A stretch of 38,493 nt of DNA. Origin: an uncultured Bacteroides sp. Lineage in GTDB: Bacteria > Bacteroidota > Bacteroidia > Bacteroidales > Bacteroidaceae. The first letter of the stretch is position 1, and every line of letters starts with the position of its first letter. Where the stretch lies: NCBI GenBank assembly GCA_900544075.1, contig UQTJ01000028.1, positions 1-38,493 on the forward strand. Reading direction: 5' to 3'. The notes beneath the pieces were generated by a model that had not been told where the DNA came from, did not search any database, and worked only from the letters and a program-made list of their open reading frames with translations. Both the position numbers and the translations under genes were made by a program. Shown here one piece after another: positions 22,271-30,214 of the stretch.

Positions 22271-22942
22271 TTAATCAAACATTACATGAGGGTTCATAAT
22301 GGCAGGACTTCTCCACTCAATGCCATAGTCCGCCTTCAAGACCTGTGCTTTAGTGTTCCAATAAGCAAAACAGAAACCCATACCTCGCGGATGTCCTTCC
22401 AAAATGGAATAGATTTTCTTATTGGCCTCGTCTATTACACTCTCATAATCAAGGCTCCACTCTATCGGGTCTCTTTTCAGAGTTCCATTTTGCGCTATTT
22501 TGTCAAAATCGCCATTATCGGCATATGCTATGTTACGCTAATAATAAGCCAATTCGTTCTCCACATCCTCACTCTCGTCAAGGTCATGGTCGCACAATGC
22601 CTCGATACGACGTATAACCGTAAGTTGCAGCTTAAGCATCTCAAGTTTCAACCTCGGATGGTCAATAACCATATTAACCATCCTCTGTACGGCAACATAC
22701 ACGTTGTTCAGCATCTCGTCATAGCCTTCAAGGAAGTTTGCGGCATCAAGGAATTCCCTGACCAGCAATGCGTTCTCCCACTCCCTGTCCTGATTTTCCA
22801 TATTCTCTTCAGCTAGAAGCACATCGCCGCAACATATCTCCCAATGTACTTCTAGAGATTCTTCAGAACCATTACGTCCGCAAACGGTTGCCCGCTTGCG
22901 CGCGTCTTCCAGTTCATTCCTATAATCAATTTCGTCGTTCAT
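22271..22942 (-). pseudogene. Unknown cytosolic protein broken by one in-frame TAG
   Basis: From the ATG at 22942 the frame encodes 134 residues, rich in acidic residues and helix formers, and meets TAG at 22538-22540. The same frame then stays open for 88 more codons to TAA at 22271-22273. The downstream part is protein-like: SVIDEANKKIYSIL, GHPRGMGFCFAYW and the ending IEWRSPAIMNPHVMFD. That the open frame continues unshifted and ends 2 bp before the DUF1963 start suggests one ancestral gene of 223 codons with a nonsense change. I recognise neither half as a named family. It lies 30 bp after the 936-residue gene. Recoding of TAG or a sequencing error are alternatives. Confidence 0.75.
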
Positions 22943-22972
22943 TATTTATCGGCTATTAAACAAGGTAAAACA

Positions 22973-25783
22973 TTACTTCATCACGAAATTCTTAACCAAC
23001 TGCAACTCATATGTAGGTGGAACTTCATCCTTAAATAAAGGGCACAATATCGTTTTTTCCGTACTCTGCTTCCCGTCTATATCAATCGCTCCGTTCAATA
23101 TACTCTCCAGGAAGCGTGTTTCCGCCAATTTCTCTTCATACATCTCGTTTACCAAATCATTACATTCCTTAAATACTTTGCCCCCTTCCTTTACTATCTT
23201 TCCATAGGAAAAAGCGCCAAAGCCAAGCCCAGGCAAAGCCAAAGACGCGCTAGCCTGCATCATAGGCAATTCCACCAAATCTGATTTAATCTTGGACAAT
23301 GTTTCCAACTGTCTCTGGCAATACTTATGCTCCATGACTATTGATGAGAAATTTTCGCCTCGTTCAGGCTTCAAATTTACGGCCTTGCATACTTGCCCTG
23401 CTTCCGTCTCCAAATAATATGTATAAATATTGTACTGTGGCTTACCCTTCTTTATCATGTCTTTTACCTGGTTATAAGAGTTAGACACTCCTGACAAGAA
23501 CTTGTCCACTTCCCTCTGTCCTGAAGATTTCGGCCTTTGCCATTCTGTCTTTATCACTTTCTCAGTCCATAACGGACTCGTTACAACCACATCTGACAAT
23601 CTGGCATCTTTCGAAATATTCAAAGCCGCTTTTTCTTTCGACAGTTTTATATCGTAAAATATGTACTGTCCAGACCAGTTGTCAGTATTTGCCAGCCAGA
23701 ACATAAGTTGCTGGCAACTGTCTATAGGAACGGTTATTGTTTGCGGTTCCATAGTTTCATATAATGCAAGTTTTGCCTTTACTTTATGGTCTGCAGCAAT
23801 CAGCAAAGTCTCCTTATAATCATCAGGACGGATGTAAGGCTTATAACATGCAACGGTAAATGTCACGCTGTTATACTCGCCATAAGTGTTGAATGCCGCA
23901 CAAGAGTTCTCCAACGCTTCACCTCCGGCTGCAAGCATCAGCAAAGCTGCGGCACCAATCAATGTGCTACCGACAACCGCACCACCTACAGCAACACCAC
24001 CTGCTACAAAAACACCACCTACAGCCATACCACCTATGGCACCCGCGGCGGCACCGTCAGTACCCGACAGCGGACCATAGTCCAAAGAAAAATGCACGCT
24101 CGTCTGTAGCATGAAACCTTTGTTTATTCGCTTGCCGTTCAAGTCGAAATACTTCTTTTGTGTACTGCCGTCATAGAAAATTCCTTCATTAGACTGCTTC
24201 ATAGGACTTACATAGTGGATATATGGAGCGCCGAGGTCTATCAGGTCAACAGTATATGGACATTCAGGCTTCGGATGCACGAACAAATCATTCTTTACAG
24301 GCTCTCCACGATATAGCACCGCATCCGCTATACCGTATGCCGCAACATCCAATGTGGATGAGCCGGAAGTCTCAAAGCGCAATTTCCTGCACTTCTTCAA
24401 CGGAACAATAAAGTCCCTGTTAGGATAAGTCGCTATCAACTGTTCCTCAAGCACCAATTCGTCATCTGCATATACCCTTAGCATATCACTGTTCATCGCA
24501 CCGCTCTTGCCTATATATCCGGCGGTAAAGCTGACATAATCAAATTCATTGCCAAGATCGAACACAGCATAAGACTTGGTTTCATTGTTCAACACACTGG
24601 CCTTTTTATAGAAAACCATACCTTCGCTGTATCGCACGCCTCCCATGGAGAATGTGATATAATCCGACGAACCGTCGTAAATTTGCTTTTCCGTCTGCGC
24701 CAAAGATGTATATGGAGGAATATTTGAGATAAGTTTGCAAACATCAGGCAAACTTTTCAGCCTCGAATCGACAGTAGAAGCTGTGCCTGCCTCCACTTTC
24801 GGAGAAACTCCTTCAGGATATGCCATTATATTGGCTATTCCGGCATTCATCGAGCCTTCAATCTGTTCTGACTGGAAAGAAAGCATATTGCATCCGGGTA
24901 TATCCAACGTCACAACCTTGGCTATGTCCTCATAAGTCATTTCCAACTCATATATTATTTTATCATCCGCCTTTACAGTAATCCACCCCTTTCCGTTTCC
25001 TGATCTTGAACTGTTCAAAGGACCTACCACAAAACTAAGTTTTGAATATTGTCCCCTGAGATTAAAATATGTCCATCCTGGATTGCTGCCTACTATCGCC
25101 CTTTCCATATTTACAGAAAGACCATAGGAATAATTCTTGCCATTTATCGTAATATTATTGCTCTTACCTTTAGGGGAAACGCTTACCATCTTGTTATTTT
25201 GGAAATAAGGTTGAAGGTCTTTCATCAGTTCTATGGTAGCCGGTTTCTTGCTTATGATGTTGCCAGTTTCCACGGGAGTCTGTCCGGCAGTCCAAAGGGT
25301 AGCCTCGCCAAACCCTATCTGTCCGTTCCCTTTCACCAAAGCAAATTTCAGTTCGTTTACTCCCTTAATATTAAGCCTGATACGTTTCGGCACACTGTAC
25401 GGATATACAACCTCGTCCATAATCTTACGGCCGTCGGCATAGACAGTTACAATCCTTGGATCTGTATCAATACCTGTACCTCCGGCACCCCTACCGAAAT
25501 TCTCATGTCCTAGCACAAACATCAACGTCTCATATTTTCCACCCAGATTAAATGTGGCATTTCCTGGTTTATAAGGCGCGGAAGTATATCCTATAGTAAA
25601 ACCGCCATACCATTTCAAACCGCCGCTCATGGCTATCTGGCGTGAACCGGAACCTGTATATTTATATTCGGTATAGCGGTATGAGTCTATAGGTTTGTAC
25701 AAATTAACAAGATATTTTGTTTGCGCGGCAAGACAAAAATGCCACAAAAAAGAAATCAAAAAGAGAATAACAAACTTTTTCAT
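22973..25783 (-). CDS. Exported four-module (NPCBM-like) protein with a glycine-zipper-like insert
   Basis: The 936-residue protein has a Sec signal peptide (residues 1-20). Four related beta-rich modules of about 145 residues follow, roughly at 21-167, 180-324, 345-495 and 510-716. Each has a pattern like FDLGNEFDYVSFTAGY, then VYADDELVLEE and a C-terminal LRFE or LKFA strand. This resembles the NPCBM/NEW2 carbohydrate-binding fold. The fourth module is interrupted at about 572-626 by a Gly/Ala/Val-rich hydrophobic stretch (GAIGGMAVGGVFVAGG and onward) that could span a membrane. The last 220 residues are mixed, with several Lys/Glu-rich helices. No catalytic motif was seen. It is first in the minus-strand set. 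Function unknown; sugar binding at the cell surface or delivery into a membrane are both guesses. Confidence 0.7.
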   Translation of the reverse strand: MKKFVILFLISFLWHFCLAAQTKYLVNLYKPIDSYRYTEYKYTGSGSRQIAMSGGLKWYGGFTIGYTSAPYKPGNATFNLGGKYETLMFVLGHENFGRGAGGTGIDTDPRIVTVYADGRKIMDEVVYPYSVPKRIRLNIKGVNELKFALVKGNGQIGFGEATLWTAGQTPVETGNIISKKPATIELMKDLQPYFQNNKMVSVSPKGKSNNITINGKNYSYGLSVNMERAIVGSNPGWTYFNLRGQYSKLSFVVGPLNSSRSGNGKGWITVKADDKIIYELEMTYEDIAKVVTLDIPGCNMLSFQSEQIEGSMNAGIANIMAYPEGVSPKVEAGTASTVDSRLKSLPDVCKLISNIPPYTSLAQTEKQIYDGSSDYITFSMGGVRYSEGMVFYKKASVLNNETKSYAVFDLGNEFDYVSFTAGYIGKSGAMNSDMLRVYADDELVLEEQLIATYPNRDFIVPLKKCRKLRFETSGSSTLDVAAYGIADAVLYRGEPVKNDLFVHPKPECPYTVDLIDLGAPYIHYVSPMKQSNEGIFYDGSTQKKYFDLNGKRINKGFMLQTSVHFSLDYGPLSGTDGAAAGAIGGMAVGGVFVAGGVAVGGAVVGSTLIGAAALLMLAAGGEALENSCAAFNTYGEYNSVTFTVACYKPYIRPDDYKETLLIAADHKVKAKLALYETMEPQTITVPIDSCQQLMFWLANTDNWSGQYIFYDIKLSKEKAALNISKDARLSDVVVTSPLWTEKVIKTEWQRPKSSGQREVDKFLSGVSNSYNQVKDMIKKGKPQYNIYTYYLETEAGQVCKAVNLKPERGENFSSIVMEHKYCQRQLETLSKIKSDLVELPMMQASASLALPGLGFGAFSYGKIVKEGGKVFKECNDLVNEMYEEKLAETRFLESILNGAIDIDGKQSTEKTILCPLFKDEVPPTYELQLVKNFVMK

Positions 25784-25889
25784 ATCATTTTTATATTTGA
25801 TTTTTAGTTAATCATTTAATAGACTAATTTGTATTATACGTCCGCAAATTACTAAAAAAAATGATAAAAACAAACAAATTTTTATTTCA

Positions 25890-25953
25890 AAAAACTCTTC
25901 GTCGTTTTGATTAAAATGTTTCGTTATTTTGATTTGAATGACGAAGAGTTTTT
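25890..25953. repeat. Three-site repeat element, copy B
   Basis: Arms AAAAACTCTTCGTC (25890-25903) and GACGAAGAGTTTTT (25940-25953) flank 36 bp that contain an internal TGTTTCGTTATTTTGA unit. It aligns to 491-553 without gaps. The G-C pair of copy A's arms is a T-A pair here, so pairing or dyad symmetry is kept while the sequence changes. Confidence 0.65.
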
Positions 25954-26026
25954 CTGGAACTTATCATACCCGTATTTATAAAGAAACTTTAAGATTGTCA
26001 AACTGTTATCATTTTCAATTCTTTAT

Positions 26027-26034
26027 TATCTTTG
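26027..26034 (+). promoter_or_regulatory. Candidate DUF2723 -7 element
   Basis: TATCTTTG matches TAnnTTTG 79 bp before the ATG at 26113. No good -33 box was seen. The long leader contains the tandem repeat. Confidence 0.5.
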
Positions 26035-26060
26035 CGCTTGTTTTTAACGATAATAACAGA

Positions 26061-26100
26061 ACCAACGGTAAACGAAGTTAACCAACGGTCAATGAAATTA
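26061..26100 (+). repeat. 20-bp tandem repeat in the DUF2723 leader
   Basis: ACCAACGGTAAACGAAGTTA is followed directly by ACCAACGGTCAATGAAATTA, 16 of 20 positions identical. The first unit includes the 18 bp shared with the tyrS leader at 13089-13106. Confidence 0.6.
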
Positions 26101-26112
26101 AATATTTAATTC

Positions 26113-29100
26113 ATGAAACAGTACAACAAGATTAACAATCTGGTAGGATGGCTTGCCTTTGCCATTGCAGCTATAACTTACTGCATGACTATCGAGCCTA
26201 CAGCCAGTTTCTGGGACTGCCCGGAATTTATCACCACCGGTTACAAACTGGAAGTAGGACACCCGCCTGGCGCACCTTTCTTCATGCTTACGGCTAACTT
26301 ATTCAGTCTGTTCGCTTCCGACCCTTCGCAAGTGGCACTGATGGTAAATATCATGAGTGCATTGATGAGTGCGGCATGTATTCTTTTCCTTTTCTGGAGT
26401 ATCACACATCTTACAAAGAAACTGGTATGTCCTAACATTGAGGATATGACAACAGGCAAACTGATTACCATTATGGGCTCAGGTCTGGTAGGTGCTTTGG
26501 CATATACATGGAGCGACACATTCTGGTTCAGTGCTGTAGAAGGCGAGGTTTATGCTTATTCAAGTTTGTTTACAGCTGTGGTTTTCTGGCTTATTCTGAA
26601 ATGGGAAAACCGTGCCAACGAACCTCACAGCGACCGCTGGCTGATATTGATTGCTTATCTTACAGGACTTTCGATAGGTGTACACTTGCTTAACCTGCTG
26701 TGTATCCCGGCCATTGTATTGGTTTACTACTACAAGAAAAATCCTGAAGCAAATCTTAAGGGAAGTCTTCTTGCTCTTTGCGGTTCAATGGTTATCATTG
26801 CTGCAGTGCTTTACGGTATCGTGCCGGGTATTGTGAAAGTGGGAGGATGGTTCGAACTCTTGTTCGTAAACAGTCTTGGAATGCCTTTCAACACAGGTCT
26901 TATCGTATATATCATCATAATGGCTGCATCGCTCATATGGGGTGTTTACGAAAGCTATACAGTGCGCAGCCGCAAGCTGATGAATATCTCGTTCCTGCTT
27001 ACACTCGGACTCCTCGGTATTCCGTTCTACGGACACGGTTGGAGCAGTGTAGTGATAGGTATAATCGTACTCGGTATTTTAGCTGCATATCTGTTTGCCG
27101 ACCTGAGCGAGAAATTCCGCGTTAGTGCACGTACGCTGAACACTTCACTGTTGGCTCTGATGATGATTGTAGTAGGATACTCTTCGTATGCCTTAATCGT
27201 GATACGTTCTTCTGCCAATACTCCTATGGACCAGAACTCGCCTGAAGATATATTCACTTTGGGAGAATACTTGGGACGTGAACAGTACGGTACACGACCT
27301 CTGTTCTACGGACAGGCATATTCTTCAAAACCTGCATTGAAACAGGTAGACGGCGGATGTGTGTATGATGTGGTTGAAGGTGCTCCGGTATATCAGCGTA
27401 AGGAAAAAGAAACTCCTGACGAAAAGGACAGCTACGAAGTGGTACGTCACAGAACTGAATACAAGTATGCTCAGAATATGCTGTTCCCACGTATGTACAG
27501 CGAAGCGCACGCTCAGCAATACGAAGCATGGGTAGGCGGAATAAAGGGTAAACAGGTTCCTTATGACCAGTGTGGCGAAATGATTATGGTGAAGGTTCCT
27601 ACCCAGTGGGAAAACATCAAGTTCTTCTTTATATACCAGGTGAACTATATGTACTGGAGATACTTCATGTGGAACTTTGCCGGACGACAGAACGACATAC
27701 AGGGCCAGGGAGAAATAGAACACGGAAACTGGATTACGGGTATTCCGTTCATAGACAATATGCTTGTTGGCGACCAGACATTCCTGCCTGACAGTCTGAA
27801 AAACAATAAGGGACACAACGTATTCTACTGTCTGCCTCTGATATTGGGACTTATTGGTCTATTCTGGCAGGCATACAAGGGTGACAAGGGAATACAGCAG
27901 TTCTGGATTGTATTCTTCCTGTTCTTCATGACAGGTCTTGCCATCGTGCTTTATCTGAACCAGACTCCGCTGCAGCCTCGCGAACGCGACTATGCATATG
28001 CCGGTTCATTCTATGCCTTTGCAATATGGATTGGTCTTGGTGTGGCCGGTATCACTGAATATCTGCGCAAGAAGATGAACGAAACTACTGCTGCTTCCAT
28101 CACGGCTGTTTTGTGTCTGCTTGTACCTCTGCAAATGGTAAGCCAGACTTGGGACGACCACGACCGCAGCGGACGTTATACTTGCCGCGATTTCGGACAG
28201 AACTATCTGAAGACTGTTCAGGAAGAGGGATGTCCAATCATATTCACAAACGGCGACAATGATACTTTCCCGTTGTGGTATAACCAGGAAACTGAAGGTT
28301 TCCGTACCGACGTACGTGTATGTAACCTCAGCTATCTGCAGACTGACTGGTATATCGACCAGATGAAGCGTCCGGCTTACGACTCTCCTTCTGTACCAAT
28401 CAACTGGGAACGTATCGACTACGTTTCGGGACATAACGAGGCTGTATATGTCCGTCCGGAGGCTATGCAGACTATCAACAACTATTACAAGCAGAATCCT
28501 GAAGAGGCAAAAGCTGAATTCGGTGAGAATCCGTACGAACTGAAGAACATCCTTGAACACTGGGTGAGAAACTCTAAGGACGGACTTCAGATGATTCCTA
28601 CTGACAGTATAGTAATCAAGCTTGATAAGGAAGCCATCAAACGCTCCGGAATGCTTACACCGGACTCTATACCTGACTATATGCACTTGTCGCTGAAAGG
28701 TAAGAGAGTATTGTATAAGAGTGAACTGATGATGCTCGAAATGCTTGCCAACACTAACTGGGAAAGACCGCTTTACATGGCTATCACAGTAGGTTCTGAC
28801 AATCATCTTAACCTGACAAACAACTTCCTGCAGGAGGGTCTTGCTTACAGAATAACTCCTTTCGACAACAAGAAGTTGGGTAGAAGCATAGACAGCGAGA
28901 AGATGTACGATAACCTGATGAACAAGTTCAAGTTCGGCGGTATAGATAATCCTGACATCTATCTGGACGAGACTGTGACACGTATGTGCGACACTCACAG
29001 ACGTATGTTCGTACAGCTCAGTACCCAGCTTATAAAGGAAGGCAAGAAAGACAAGGCTGTAAAGGCTTTGGATTATTGCGAAAAGGTTATTCCAAGCACT

Positions 29101-29433
29101 ACTGTAAGGCATGACTATATTTACAGCAGTTCGAAGGAAATGGCTGACAACTATATCACACTTGGCGAATATAAGAAAGCTGAAAATATCCTCGACCAGA
29201 TAGCTGACGACAATGTACAGTACATTACATGGTATCTGAGCCTTGATGACTCACGCTTTGCACTGTCTTATGAGAACTGTCTGCGTAATATCTACTGTCT
29301 GGATGAGATATGCAAGAGTCTGGAAAAAATAAAGGATGACAAAACCGGTGAGGTATGTCAGACTGCCGTTCACTACAACCAGAAGTTCCAGGAACTGTAC
29401 TCGCTGCTTGAGACTAGAGTCGGAAAGAATTGA
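26113..29433 (+). CDS. DUF2723 polytopic membrane protein, GT-C glycosyltransferase-like
   Basis: The 1106-residue protein begins with a membrane segment and the family-typical MTIEPTASFWDCPEFITTGYKLEVGHPPGAPFF, where an acidic residue follows the first helix as in GT-C transferases that use lipid-linked sugars. About ten membrane segments occupy roughly residues 10-360 and 560-680. A soluble part follows, with ARDYA-like QPRERDYAYAGSFYAFAIW at the boundary, then a long domain ending in helix-rich repeats suggestive of TPR. The family is widespread in Bacteroidota and related to protein O-mannosyltransferases by fold; activity here is inferred. It has its own promoter and precedes a deacetylase gene by 83 bp. 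Confidence 0.82.
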   Translation: MKQYNKINNLVGWLAFAIAAITYCMTIEPTASFWDCPEFITTGYKLEVGHPPGAPFFMLTANLFSLFASDPSQVALMVNIMSALMSAACILFLFWSITHLTKKLVCPNIEDMTTGKLITIMGSGLVGALAYTWSDTFWFSAVEGEVYAYSSLFTAVVFWLILKWENRANEPHSDRWLILIAYLTGLSIGVHLLNLLCIPAIVLVYYYKKNPEANLKGSLLALCGSMVIIAAVLYGIVPGIVKVGGWFELLFVNSLGMPFNTGLIVYIIIMAASLIWGVYESYTVRSRKLMNISFLLTLGLLGIPFYGHGWSSVVIGIIVLGILAAYLFADLSEKFRVSARTLNTSLLALMMIVVGYSSYALIVIRSSANTPMDQNSPEDIFTLGEYLGREQYGTRPLFYGQAYSSKPALKQVDGGCVYDVVEGAPVYQRKEKETPDEKDSYEVVRHRTEYKYAQNMLFPRMYSEAHAQQYEAWVGGIKGKQVPYDQCGEMIMVKVPTQWENIKFFFIYQVNYMYWRYFMWNFAGRQNDIQGQGEIEHGNWITGIPFIDNMLVGDQTFLPDSLKNNKGHNVFYCLPLILGLIGLFWQAYKGDKGIQQFWIVFFLFFMTGLAIVLYLNQTPLQPRERDYAYAGSFYAFAIWIGLGVAGITEYLRKKMNETTAASITAVLCLLVPLQMVSQTWDDHDRSGRYTCRDFGQNYLKTVQEEGCPIIFTNGDNDTFPLWYNQETEGFRTDVRVCNLSYLQTDWYIDQMKRPAYDSPSVPINWERIDYVSGHNEAVYVRPEAMQTINNYYKQNPEEAKAEFGENPYELKNILEHWVRNSKDGLQMIPTDSIVIKLDKEAIKRSGMLTPDSIPDYMHLSLKGKRVLYKSELMMLEMLANTNWERPLYMAITVGSDNHLNLTNNFLQEGLAYRITPFDNKKLGRSIDSEKMYDNLMNKFKFGGIDNPDIYLDETVTRMCDTHRRMFVQLSTQLIKEGKKDKAVKALDYCEKVIPSTTVRHDYIYSSSKEMADNYITLGEYKKAENILDQIADDNVQYITWYLSLDDSRFALSYENCLRNIYCLDEICKSLEKIKDDKTGEVCQTAVHYNQKFQELYSLLETRVGKN

Positions 29434-29441
29434 AAACAATA

Positions 29442-29514
29442 AGTTGTTAGTTGTTGGTTCTTAGTTTTTAGAGCCATGCAGATACAACTGACAACTAAAA
29501 ACTAACAACTAAAA
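29442..29514. repeat. Inverted repeat and 22-bp leader repeat (copy 2) before the deacetylase
   Basis: AGTTGTTAGTT near 29445 is complementary to AACTAACAACT ending at 29510. Bases 29493-29514 are identical to 9473-9494. The repeat can pair across the gap between DUF2723 and the deacetylase gene; no T-run follows. Confidence 0.55.
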
Positions 29515-29516
29515 AA

Positions 29517-30131
29517 ATGTTTATAGAACAACCCCCACAACTCATAAGATATCTTTATCCATCTGCCATATGGCGGATGGATAAAGACGAAAGGGCTGTA
29601 TATCTGACATTCGACGACGGACCTATTCCAAGAGTAACCCCTTGGGTTCTTGATGTCCTCGACAGATATGGAATAAAGGCCACTTTCTTTATGGTGGGAG
29701 ATAATATCCGCAAACATCCTGATGAGTTCCGTATGGTAGTGGAAAGAGGGCACAGAATAGGGAATCACACATTCAACCATATCCGCGGACTGAGCTATGA
29801 CATAAACTCATATCTTGAGAACACGGATAAGGCATGCAGAATGATGATGAATACCAACCTGTTCAGACCGCCTCACGGATATATGAGCCCGAAACAGTAT
29901 GCCGAGCTGAAGAAAAGATACAAGATTATAATGTGGGACTTGGTAACACGAGATTATAACCGCAAGTTCAACGGCGAACAGATACTGCAGAAAGTAAAGA
30001 AATATGTCCGCAACGGCTCTATAATCACTTTCCACGACTCACTGAAATCGGAAGAAAACATCAGATATGCTCTGCCTAAAGCTATAGAATGGCTTATGGA
30101 ACAGGGATATGAATTCAAGGTTTTCGATTAG
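29517..30131 (+). CDS. Polysaccharide deacetylase (NodB homology) family protein
   Basis: The 204-residue protein is a compact NodB domain. Motif 1 is TFDDGP (31-36), motif 2 is HTFNH (84-88, metal histidines H84 and H88), motif 3 is RPPHG (117-121), and WDLVTRDYN and TFHDS supply the later motifs. Such carbohydrate esterase family 4 enzymes remove N- or O-acetyl groups from peptidoglycan or other glycans. No signal peptide is evident, so it may act in the cytoplasm or on a lipid-linked precursor. Nearness to DUF2723 suggests a glycan-building role. Confidence 0.9.
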   Translation: MFIEQPPQLIRYLYPSAIWRMDKDERAVYLTFDDGPIPRVTPWVLDVLDRYGIKATFFMVGDNIRKHPDEFRMVVERGHRIGNHTFNHIRGLSYDINSYLENTDKACRMMMNTNLFRPPHGYMSPKQYAELKKRYKIIMWDLVTRDYNRKFNGEQILQKVKKYVRNGSIITFHDSLKSEENIRYALPKAIEWLMEQGYEFKVFD

Positions 30132-30147
30132 ACGGAAGAAACAAATA

Positions 30148-30196
30148 AAGCCATCATTACATTGGTATCAGATACCGGTAATGATGGCTTGTTTTC
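30148..30196. terminator. Bidirectional terminator between deacetylase and DUF4861 genes
   Basis: AAGCCATCATTAC (30148-30160) pairs with GTAATGATGGCTT (30178-30190), and the loop contains GGTATC/GATACC, so nearly the whole 43 bp is self-complementary. A GTTTTC tail follows on the plus strand. The neighbours are convergent. Confidence 0.85.
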
Positions 30197-30214
30197 ATTA
30201 TAAACAGTAGGTTG

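Larger units (their letters stand above)
25784..26112. other. Divergent intergenic region between the 936-residue gene and DUF2723
   Basis: The 329 bp contain copy B of the three-site element (25890-25953), a -7 element (26027-26034) and the DUF2723 leader with a 20-bp tandem repeat (26061-26100). I found no convincing promoter for the minus-strand gene and no coding frame. Confidence 0.65.

Noticed and set aside
22154..22816. 220-codon plus-strand open frame
   Set aside because: It runs antisense to the DUF1963 and broken-gene frames, which are protein-like, and it has low-complexity composition.
28006..29112. 368-codon minus-strand open frame inside the DUF2723 gene
   Set aside because: It is a long antisense shadow of a well-conserved coding region, with no start signal or recognisable domain.
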